Shown here piece by piece: positions 5,397 to 11,426 of a stretch of DNA of 11,426 bases. The DNA comes from Betaproteobacteria bacterium (GTDB lineage: Bacteria > Pseudomonadota > Gammaproteobacteria > Burkholderiales > Casimicrobiaceae), in NCBI GenBank assembly GCA_013298455.1, contig JAAFHR010000062.1, positions 1 through 11,426 on the forward strand, read 5' to 3'. The translations under genes and the position numbers were made by a program. Below the pieces are notes generated by a model that saw nothing but the letters and a program-made list of their open reading frames with translations, was not told the DNA's origin and searched no databases. Within the stretch, counting starts at the first letter, position 1; each line of letters begins with the position of its first letter.

Positions 5397-6815
5397 ATCA
5401 AACTGCCGCAACACGTCGCTGCGAAACGTCTCGCTTGCCGTCGTGTCGCCAAAAATCTGTTGGTCGTTGAGCACTTGCGCTACAAACGCAAGGGGATCAT
5501 TCTCGCGTTGGGCTCGCAGGGCTTCGAACTCAACGCTTCGGGCGTCGGCAACGACATGCGAATCGCCACGATGATTTCTACCGAGCAAGTACGTGAGCCA
5601 CGCTGCGACTGCGTAGCTGGCAAACGGCGATGGCTCGCCTCGTGCAAGGCGATGGCGAACTGGCGCGATCAAACGCTGGGGTAGTTTCTGCGAGCCGTCC
5701 ATCGCTACTTGCCACGTACGATGACCGATGGCTGGATTGGCGAAACGCGTTAATAACTGCGCTTGATAGTTGCCCACATCGACACCGGGCACCGCATCAA
5801 GCGTGGTGGCTGACTCTCTCATCAACCCCAACGCAGCGCTTCGAAACGCTGGCTTCGCAACGGTTTCCGCGATAGTCTCAATGCCCTCAAGGGCTCCAGA
5901 ATACGCCAGCAGCGAATGCGCGCCGTTGAGTAGGCGAAGTTTCATCGCCTCAAACGGCGCAACACTTTCAACAAACTGCACGCCAACCCGATGCCAATCG
6001 GGGCGCTGCGTGGCGAAGGCGTCTTCAATCACCCACTGCGAAAACGGCTCCGCACGCACCACGCCATGATCCGAAAACCCAAGCGCAGCGGCGCTGTCAG
6101 CCACATCGTTCGGCTTCGTGGCCGGCACAATCCGATCCACCACCGATGATGGAAACGCAACGCTATCGCGAAGCCACGGCAACATCTGCGGATACACACG
6201 CTCGGTAAAGCGATGCACCAAATCATGAAGCACGCCGCCGTTGTCGGGCAAGTTGTCGCAACAGAGCACCGTCAATGGCGTACCGCGTTTACGAAAGCGC
6301 GCATAGAGCCCCGCCACGAGTACGCCCAGCGCGCTCATCGGTTGATCGATACGTTCCAAATCGTGTGCAATGTCGGGATGCGACCAAAGTGGCTCGCGCT
6401 CCGCAATATCAGCCGCGTAGCCCTTTTCGGTGACCGTGAGGGAGACAATCTGCGTCTCGCCTTGGGCAATTCGCGCAATGATCGTTTCGAGTTGATCCCC
6501 AGCAAACAGCGTTTCACGAACTGCGCCGATCACACGCCAGCGATCAGTGCCACCAGAGACCTCTCGAACGCTGTAGAGGTTGTCTTGTGGCGAAAGTTGA
6601 GCGCGCGCTGTGGGCGACTTCAGGCTCACACCGCAAATGCCCCAGTCACCGCCACCAACAGCAATCGCATCGTCGGTGTAGACAGCCTGATGCGCGCGGT
6701 GAAACGCGCCTATCCCGAGATGCACGATGCCGAGCCCAAGGCTCGCGACGTCGTAATCGGGGCGAGCTACCGGGGCTGGGAGATGGGGAAGATTCGAAAG
6801 AGAGAGCCGGGTCAT
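5349..6815 (-). CDS. uxuB: D-mannonate oxidoreductase / fructuronate reductase
   Basis: An NAD-dependent long-chain polyol dehydrogenase of 488 residues; reduces D-fructuronate to D-mannonate in hexuronate breakdown. N-terminal Rossmann domain: GIVHLGIGAFHRAHQAVYTD (29-48), DWGICGVSL, SLTVTEKGY (125-133), CDNLPDNG (186-193), FPSSVVDRIVPATKP (221-235). C-terminal domain: the family's catalytic motif K-x4-N-x2-H as Lys292, Asn297 and His300 (MKLRLLNGAH), followed by HRTWQVAMDGSQKLPQRL. The MDGSQKLPQRL segment matches E. coli UxuB as I recall it and differs from mannitol dehydrogenase (SDGSSKFPKF in MtlK), so I prefer UxuB over MtlK/DalD. ATG 6815 is chosen because homologues start near NLP; a TTG at 6866 would add 17 residues. 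It follows dctM at 200 bp on the same strand, with a REP pair between. Confidence 0.88.
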   Translation of the reverse strand: MTRLSLSNLPHLPAPVARPDYDVASLGLGIVHLGIGAFHRAHQAVYTDDAIAVGGGDWGICGVSLKSPTARAQLSPQDNLYSVREVSGGTDRWRVIGAVRETLFAGDQLETIIARIAQGETQIVSLTVTEKGYAADIAEREPLWSHPDIAHDLERIDQPMSALGVLVAGLYARFRKRGTPLTVLCCDNLPDNGGVLHDLVHRFTERVYPQMLPWLRDSVAFPSSVVDRIVPATKPNDVADSAAALGFSDHGVVRAEPFSQWVIEDAFATQRPDWHRVGVQFVESVAPFEAMKLRLLNGAHSLLAYSGALEGIETIAETVAKPAFRSAALGLMRESATTLDAVPGVDVGNYQAQLLTRFANPAIGHRTWQVAMDGSQKLPQRLIAPVRHRLARGEPSPFASYAVAAWLTYLLGRNHRGDSHVVADARSVEFEALRAQRENDPLAFVAQVLNDQQIFGDTTASETFRSDVLRQFDSILQHGTAASAAALA

Positions 6816-6924
6816 AGGTATGTGCTGTAGCGGATCAATGTCAACCTGAGCGGTGCGAAGAATCAAGTCGTAATCGGGGGCAGGTTCAACTGTGTCTCAG
6901 TGGTTGGCGTTCGCTTAACCCTCT

Positions 6925-6996
6925 GTAGGCGACGACCTGGCGTCGCTTGGTGGATGGGAAGCTCGCTCCGAGAGGCGCGGCCAGGTCCGCGCCTAC
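6925..6996. repeat. REP-like inverted pair 3 (dctM-uxuB gap)
   Basis: GTAGGCGACGACCTGGCGTCGC (6925-6946) faces an inverted relative at about 6974-6996 (GGCGCGGCCAGGTCCGCGCCTAC). The outer GTAGGCG and central CCTGG are exact, the inner stem differs, and each half also folds on itself. It is the same family as the pairs near eda. It sits 20 bases after the dctM stop codon, where a hairpin could set dctM message apart from uxuB. The rest of the 200-base gap (6816-6924) shows no gene and no convincing promoter. Confidence 0.7.
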
Positions 6997-7015
6997 TCTG
7001 TGTAACGAACCTCGC

Positions 7016-8308
7016 CTAGCTCCCGTACCCCAAAAACACCTTGGGCAACCAAAGCGAAAGCGCGGGGATGTAGGTGAGCAGCAGCAGCGTCACAAAGAGC
7101 GTCAAATACCACGGCCAAATGGTTTTCATTACGTAATCAATCGGCACTTTGGCAATGGAGCAGCCCACATACTGCACCGTGCCAACGGGCGGCGTGTTCA
7201 AACCGATGGCGCAATTGAGCATCAAAACCATGCCAAACTGCACCGGATCCATGCCGTACTTTTGTGCGATAGGCAGAAAAATCGGCGTGCAAATCAAGAT
7301 CGTGCCGGCCATATCCATGAACGTGCCGAGCACGATCAGGATCAGGTTAATGAGTAAGAAAATCACCCACGGCGAATCCGAAACACCGCCCATCCAATCG
7401 GCCATCTTCATCGGCACTTGGTGCAGCGCCATCAGATAATCGAATGCCGCGCTCGTACCAATCAGAAGCATCACCAACGCCGTAGTTTTCGTAGCGCTCA
7501 CGGCAGCCGCCCAGAAGCGTTTGGCGTCCAAGCTTCGGTAGACAAACAACGTCACGAGCAGCGCGTAAATCGTACCAATCGCCGCCGATTCAGTCACAGT
7601 AAACACACCCGACAAAATTCCAACGATGATGATGACGGCGGCGAATAGCCCCGGAAACGCCCGCACAAAAGTTCGCCACACCTCGCGCCAACCCGCCCAA
7701 GCCTCGGCCGGATAGCCGCGTTTCACCGCAATGATGTACGCGCAAGCCATCAGCGCAATGCCCATCAACAATCCGGGCAACACGCCCGCTAGAAACAGCG
7801 CAGACACCGAGATCGATCCACCCGCTGCGAGCGAGTAAATGATCATGTTGTGCGACGGTGGAATCAGAATGCCGATGAGCGCGGCATGCGTTGTTAGGTT
7901 CACCGTGTAATCGTCGTCGTAGCCCTTCTCTTTCATCATTGGCATCATCACGCTGCCAAGCGCCGACACGTCGGCCACTGCGCTGCCGCTGATGCCGCCA
8001 AAGAGCATCGACGCCACAACGTTGGCCATCCCCAAACCACCACGAACTCGCCCCACCAAGGCCGAAGCAAATCGCACCAAGCGTTCGCCAATACCACCGT
8101 AGAACATCAGCTCACCGGCGAAAATGAAAAACGGCACCGCAAGAAACGCGAACACGTTCATGCCTGAAGTCATGCGTTGGAAAACCACCGCCGCCGGAAT
8201 ACCTTCGTAAGCGACCGTCAGCAAGGCACTGATCCCCACCGCAAACGCAATCGGCACGCCGATGATGAGCATCGCAACGAACGTTATGGCGAGAAGGATC
8301 AGCGACAT
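7016..8308 (-). CDS. dctM: TRAP transporter large permease subunit (DctM/SiaM type)
   Basis: The 12-14 helix membrane subunit of a TRAP transporter, which moves the substrate delivered by a periplasmic binding protein using a sodium or proton gradient. It has 430 residues, the standard length, and is strongly hydrophobic throughout. Family landmarks: GVPIAFAVGISALL (17-30), VPFFIFAGELM (58-68), FGGISGSAVADVSALGS (103-119), IGILIPPSHNMIIYS, GVFTVTESAAIG, GTFMDMAGTILICTPIFLPI and LNCAIGLNTPPVGT. ATG 8308 lies 30 bases after the dctQ stop, so both are one operon. The substrate cannot be read from this subunit; the uxuB neighbour suggests a hexuronate (glucuronate/galacturonate or their keto forms). 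Confidence 0.95.
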   Translation of the reverse strand: MSLILLAITFVAMLIIGVPIAFAVGISALLTVAYEGIPAAVVFQRMTSGMNVFAFLAVPFFIFAGELMFYGGIGERLVRFASALVGRVRGGLGMANVVASMLFGGISGSAVADVSALGSVMMPMMKEKGYDDDYTVNLTTHAALIGILIPPSHNMIIYSLAAGGSISVSALFLAGVLPGLLMGIALMACAYIIAVKRGYPAEAWAGWREVWRTFVRAFPGLFAAVIIIVGILSGVFTVTESAAIGTIYALLVTLFVYRSLDAKRFWAAAVSATKTTALVMLLIGTSAAFDYLMALHQVPMKMADWMGGVSDSPWVIFLLINLILIVLGTFMDMAGTILICTPIFLPIAQKYGMDPVQFGMVLMLNCAIGLNTPPVGTVQYVGCSIAKVPIDYVMKTIWPWYLTLFVTLLLLTYIPALSLWLPKVFLGYGS

Positions 8309-8338
8309 ATCGGCACGCGCAAGACAAAACTTGTGGCG

Positions 8339-8842
8339 CTATTCATGAACGGCAAACGTCGGAACAACGTCCGTACCCGAATGAAAACACGCGATGTGCT
8401 CCACACAAAAAAGCACAATCAAACAACCCGACACCGCAAGTGGCACATAGGTCCACGCCTCAGAAATCCCAAGCGTAGGAATCGCGTGGGTGCGAACAAT
8501 GACCGCCAGCTCGATGCCATACCAACACATGGCTACGCCAAACGCTAGCGTCAGCCAATGAATGAAGTACGCCAAGCGCCGCTTTGCCAGATCCGTGAGC
8601 TTGGTGAGCATGAATTCCATGCCCAAGTGCCCTGCATCCCGCACAGCGACCGCCGCTCCCAGCAAACACAAGTAAATCATCAGTAGCAGCGCCACCCGCT
8701 CCGCCCACACCGGCGTGTCGTTCAATACATAGCGGCCAAACACCTGCCAGCCCACGACTGCGGTCACGACGATGAGTGCCAGCACCGCGAGCGTTAGCGC
8801 GATTTGTGAAAGGCGGCGAGAGAGATTGAGGAGCGTTGGCAT
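8339..8842 (-). CDS. dctQ: TRAP transporter small permease subunit (DctQ/SiaQ type)
   Basis: A 167-residue, four-helix inner-membrane subunit. Hydrophobic segments lie at roughly 13-35, 49-66, 91-110 and 128-147. GWQVFGRYVLNDTPVWAERVA (31-51) is the DctQ signature region, and the stretch RDAGHLGMEF after helix 2 also fits the family. ATG 8842 is preferred over an upstream GTG (8854). No clear ribosome site is seen. It is the first gene of the dctQ-dctM(-uxuB) strand. The usual dctP gene for the solute-binding protein is not in front of it, where a non-coding gap and then an unrelated propeller protein are found. Confidence 0.93.
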   Translation of the reverse strand: MPTLLNLSRRLSQIALTLAVLALIVVTAVVGWQVFGRYVLNDTPVWAERVALLLMIYLCLLGAAVAVRDAGHLGMEFMLTKLTDLAKRRLAYFIHWLTLAFGVAMCWYGIELAVIVRTHAIPTLGISEAWTYVPLAVSGCLIVLFCVEHIACFHSGTDVVPTFAVHE

Positions 8843-9062
8843 CGTCGGTAGCACACCGCACAGCGAAACAGTTTTCGCCTCAGGCAGTGCGCGTGGGTTG
8901 CCTTCGATTATGGGTGCCTATAGATGTCGGGTTGCTCTCCAAATCAAACAACCGCGAGCGGACACTGGTCGGGCACCGCTTGTTTCTGCCGTGCCGATGC
9001 TCCCTCGCCAACGGGATTACCTGCCAACTCGCTCGAATGTCACGAATACGATTACAACGCTG
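8843..9062. other. Intergenic region upstream of dctQ
   Basis: About 220 bases without a supported gene. It must hold the control region of dctQ-dctM if they are transcribed from here. A minus-strand CATAAT (plus 8908-8913) could be a -10 box but has only a poor -35 partner. Small imperfect stems occur (GGTTG/CAACC around 8930-8953 and GGCAC/GTGCC around 8971-8995). No clear operator and no terminator with a U-run for the propeller gene is visible. Confidence 0.4.
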
Positions 9063-11426
9063 CTACCGCGTCCACAGCAGCGCTTCACGAATGCGCGCCT
9101 CAATGAGCGCAGGCGAAGTGACGACAGGGTCAATTCCGAGCGCTCCGCTAGTAAGCGCCGTGCCACGGAAACCGAGCTGGTATCGCGTGAGCAGCAACGT
9201 ATCGGTCGCCAGAAGCACATTGTCGTCGCCATCGAAATCAAGTAAGCGCTCGGCGCCGGTGATCGGTGCACGGAAGAGCCACCATACGCCAGCATTTCGG
9301 GAGAAAGAGACGACTCGCGCGCCGTCTGCGCTGATGAGGAAATTCTCCACACTGCCGTTCTGCGGTGAAGCGCCCGAGACGCGGCTGCGAGCGCCACCGT
9401 CGATAGGCACGCTAAACAATTCGAACAGCGCGTCGTCAATCAGATCACCGTCAAACACAACACGGCTGCTATCAGGGCTGATCGAGAATACCCCCACGTC
9501 ACCAAACGCCGCGATCGAACCGGAAATCTTGATGCGTGAGCCGCCAGCAATGGGCACCGTGAAGAGTTCAGCCGTTAGGGCGTCTTCCACGTAACCTCTA
9601 AACACCGCGCGGGAACCGTCTGGACTGACCCTAAAGCTGCTCACGCCGCGGCCCGGCACTAATGCGCCGGAAAGCGCAGTGGGCGTGCCGCCTGATATCG
9701 ATACGCTGAAGAGCTCATTGACATCGTTGGTCAAGACGTCGCCCAAGAACAACACACGTGTGCTGTCTGGCGTTATGACGATTGCGTCGCTCCGATTGCT
9801 CACGTTGCGACCAGCAACCGCAGCACCAGAGAGCGTTGCGCGAGCTCCGCCGGTGATCGGCGTGCTGTAGAGTTCAAAAACTTCGTCAACCCGCAAATCT
9901 CCAGGGAAAACGACACGAGTGCTGTCGGGACTAATTCGGAAGAGCTCCCTCAGTGGCTCTACCGTCAAGCTAAACGGGGGCTCGCCAACGTTGCCGCCGG
10001 TCACGATACTGCCAGAGAGCGTTGCTCGCGCTCCCCCGGTGATTGGCGCGCTAAAGAGCTCGGACACACCATCCGTCACTAAGTCGCCTTGAAACACCAC
10101 ATGGGCACTATTCGGACTGATCGCGAAGTAGTCCACATTCCCATTGGCCACGATGGCTCCAGAGAGCGTACTGAGGGCGCCACCCGCTATGGGTGCGCTA
10201 AAGAGTTCGATTGCGGCTGCGCTTTGAAGTCGGGCTCTGAACGCGACACGTTCGCCATTCGGACTGATAGCGAACGTGGCCACGAAACCGCCCGCTGCCA
10301 TTGCGCCAGAGAGCGTTGTGCGTGTACCGCCGCTGATCGGCGCGCTGTAGAGCTCGACGAAACTTGTGCTCTCAAGGCTTCCAGTGAACACCACCCGACT
10401 CCCGTCCGGACTGATCGCAAACGTCTCCACACCGCCACCCGCCGTGACCGAACCTGAGAGTGTGGTGTGTGCACCGCCGCCGATGGGCACGCTGTAGAGC
10501 TCAATCGCTACGCCGCCGTTTCGAGCCATACCGGTGAAAATCACACTTGCGCCGCCCGGAGAGATGGCAAACCGCGACACACCTCCGCCGGGAAGCGCGC
10601 TGGCCGATAGCAAAGCGACCTCCTTGGTTGAGAGCCGAACGCTGTACAGCTCAAAGCTCCCATTGGCGTCATTGTCCGCTGTAAATACCGCGTAGCGTCC
10701 GTCGGGGCTCAGTGCCACGCGCGGCAGGGTCGAACCGACAGAACCTGTGAAAAGTTGCGTCGGCGGCGCGGTGCGCGTCTCAGCGGCCAGCGCTTGCGCG
10801 ATTCGAGCCGCGATGGCGGTGGGCGACGTGACAGTCGCCGTTGCACCTAGCGCCCGCAACGTCAGCGGCGTTCCACGCAAACCACGCTGGTAGCGCGCGA
10901 GCATGAGCAAATCGGATGAGCTGAATACACGATCGTCGCCGTCAAAATCAAGGAGGCGCGGAGCACCGTCGATTTGCACACGAAACAGTTCGTCAACTCC
11001 GTCCGCTTGCAAATCGCCTCGAAAAATCACCCGCAGGTTATCCGGTGTAATTTGGAAGTCGTACACATCGCCGTTGGTGGCGTTCGCCTCTGAGATGAGC
11101 ACTCTCTCGCCAACGCTAAAGCGAGTACTGAACAATTGATAGATACCGACGACGTTCAGGTCACCCGAGAAAACGACGTGGGAGCCTTCGGGGCTGATCC
11201 GGAAAGCCTCGACGTTGCCCCCCGCGACGACGGGTCCGGAGTCGATGAACAAGTTGCGATTTGGGTTTGAAAAATTACCACCCACGATGGGGAATCTAAA
11301 TAGCTCGGCCTTTCCATCGGTTCGCAGATCGCCGGTATAGACAACAAATGAGCTGTCGGGGCTAATCGCGAAGTTGCCTACGTTTCCACCCGCAACGGGT
11401 GGCGGGGAGAGCGGCGTTCTTGCACC
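9063..11426 (-). CDS. Large TolB/WD40-like beta-propeller repeat protein with EF-hand-like modules, C-terminal part
   Basis: The frame is open to the window edge, so the GTG at 11285 is internal; 787 residues are visible and the start (and any signal peptide) lies beyond 11426. The protein is built from repeats of about 49 residues with the consensus F-x-I-S-P-D-G/S-S-R-V-V-F-x-G-D-L ... E-L-Y/F-S-x-P-I-x-G-G ... L-S-G ... G-G-N-V, the pattern of PD40/TolB-type propeller blades. Thirteen are countable: three, then a ~58-residue acidic module (LLDFDGDD...), then ten, then a second such module at the C-terminus. No catalytic domain is visible. This architecture is common in secreted or surface proteins of Gammaproteobacteria, where it is usually annotated only as a TolB-like or hypothetical protein. 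The function is unknown; binding of a ligand or polymer is plausible. It is on the same strand as dctQ, but the 220-base gap argues against one operon. Confidence 0.88.
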   Translation of the reverse strand, partial: GARTPLSPPPVAGGNVGNFAISPDSSFVVYTGDLRTDGKAELFRFPIVGGNFSNPNRNLFIDSGPVVAGGNVEAFRISPEGSHVVFSGDLNVVGIYQLFSTRFSVGERVLISEANATNGDVYDFQITPDNLRVIFRGDLQADGVDELFRVQIDGAPRLLDFDGDDRVFSSSDLLMLARYQRGLRGTPLTLRALGATATVTSPTAIAARIAQALAAETRTAPPTQLFTGSVGSTLPRVALSPDGRYAVFTADNDANGSFELYSVRLSTKEVALLSASALPGGGVSRFAISPGGASVIFTGMARNGGVAIELYSVPIGGGAHTTLSGSVTAGGGVETFAISPDGSRVVFTGSLESTSFVELYSAPISGGTRTTLSGAMAAGGFVATFAISPNGERVAFRARLQSAAAIELFSAPIAGGALSTLSGAIVANGNVDYFAISPNSAHVVFQGDLVTDGVSELFSAPITGGARATLSGSIVTGGNVGEPPFSLTVEPLRELFRISPDSTRVVFPGDLRVDEVFELYSTPITGGARATLSGAAVAGRNVSNRSDAIVITPDSTRVLFLGDVLTNDVNELFSVSISGGTPTALSGALVPGRGVSSFRVSPDGSRAVFRGYVEDALTAELFTVPIAGGSRIKISGSIAAFGDVGVFSISPDSSRVVFDGDLIDDALFELFSVPIDGGARSRVSGASPQNGSVENFLISADGARVVSFSRNAGVWWLFRAPITGAERLLDFDGDDNVLLATDTLLLTRYQLGFRGTALTSGALGIDPVVTSPALIEARIREALLWTR
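9066..9248 (-). other. C-terminal EF-hand/dockerin-like module (copy B)
   Basis: The last 61 residues: LLDFDGDDN, then D-T-L-L-L-T-R-Y-Q-L-G-F-R-G, then SGALG...SPALIEARIREAL. The Asp-rich loop (D-x-D-G-D-D) and the following Leu-rich helix with RYQxGxRG resemble the calcium-binding half of dockerin-type modules; the downstream helix SPALIEARI completes the pair. It is clearly homologous to the internal copy at 10782-10958. Calcium binding is inferred, not shown. Confidence 0.7.
9249..10721 (-). repeat. Ten tandem propeller-type repeats (second block)
   Basis: Ten units of about 49 residues (about 147 bases) lie between the two EF-hand-like modules, each with the S-P-D/N-x-x-x-V-x-F core and most with the E-L-Y/F-S-x-P-I-x-G-G segment. 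At DNA level the word CCAGAGAGCGTTG recurs at 9826, 10012 and 10306, each followed by similar wording up to the E-L-Y/F-S codons, so at least these units arose by fairly recent duplication or have been homogenised. One unit carries an insertion of about 11 residues (near 9945-9986). Confidence 0.85.
10782..10958 (-). other. Internal EF-hand/dockerin-like module (copy A)
   Basis: About 59 residues interrupting the repeat series after the third visible blade: RLLDFDGDDRVF, SSSDLLMLARYQRGLRG, then RALG...SPTAIAARIAQAL. It aligns nearly throughout with the C-terminal module at 9066-9248. The same module ends both repeat blocks, so the protein looks like a duplicated [propeller block + module] unit. 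Confidence 0.7.
10959..11426 (-). repeat. Three propeller-type repeats (end of the first block)
   Basis: Cores at NFAISPDSSFVVYTGDL, AFRISPEGSHVVFSGDL and DFQITPDNLRVIFRGDL, each followed by an E-L-F or Q-L-F segment. A GGNV linker at the window edge shows that at least one more unit precedes them outside the window. They lead directly into module A. Confidence 0.8.

Noticed and set aside
6213..6830. Plus-strand frame of 205 codons opposite uxuB
   Set aside because: Antisense shadow of a well-supported dehydrogenase gene.
6750..6881. 13-base direct repeat GTCGTAATCGGGG at 6750 and 6869, in the same frame near the uxuB start
   Set aside because: Too short to claim a duplication; the flanks differ, and the extra frame upstream of 6815 does not resemble the family's N-terminus.
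8862..9062. Open frames on both strands in the dctQ-propeller gap
   Set aside because: They are overlaps of frames shadowing dctQ or the propeller gene and show no protein-like features.

Overview
The window reads as chromosomal DNA of a gammaproteobacterium, probably of the Lysobacterales (Xanthomonadales) type. The clues are an Entner-Doudoroff edd-eda pair, paired REP-like palindromes of the GTAGGAGCGG...CCGCGA kind, a long imperfect inverted repeat built from ACGCAGATTACGC-like units, and a secreted-type beta-propeller protein with DxDGDD 'dockerin-like' modules. This placement is inference from recalled sequence style and was not searched. I see no tRNA, rRNA, CRISPR array, transposase or phage gene.

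Layout. Positions 1-864 hold the C-terminal part of 6-phosphogluconate dehydratase (edd). Two REP pairs follow, then KDPG aldolase (eda, 1024-1653), then a long inverted repeat. Positions 1812-3897 form a small divergent unit: an atypical SDR on the minus strand, and on the plus strand a GbsR/MarR-type regulator followed by a DCC (DUF393) thiol-redox protein. A perfect palindrome overlapping a TTGACA promoter lies between the two arms. An 8-codon stub starts with an ATGA overlap at the end of the DCC gene. Malonyl-CoA decarboxylase (4011-5396) comes next and overlaps tail-to-tail with uxuB (5349-6815, minus). Upstream of uxuB on the same strand, separated from it by a third REP pair, are the TRAP transporter membrane subunits dctM and dctQ. 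The last 2.4 kb (9063-11426, minus) is the C-terminal part of a repeat protein: at least 13 beta-propeller-type repeats of about 49 residues, with one EF-hand-like module between repeats 3 and 4 and a second at the C-terminus.

How it works together. edd/eda, uxuB and the TRAP genes fit hexuronate use: TRAP uptake, fructuronate to mannonate by UxuB, then (by steps not encoded here: UxuA and KdgK) to KDPG, which Eda splits to pyruvate and glyceraldehyde-3-phosphate. The solute-binding subunit DctP, UxuA, UxuC and KdgK are not in the window. The SDR/regulator/DCC/MCD block lying between the two sugar parts has no evident link to sugar metabolism.

I do not see a clearly new defence or mobile system. 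The items most worth a second look are the two-module propeller protein, the regulator/operator unit with its truncated downstream reading frame, the SDR with Phe at the expected catalytic Tyr, and the long inverted repeat.
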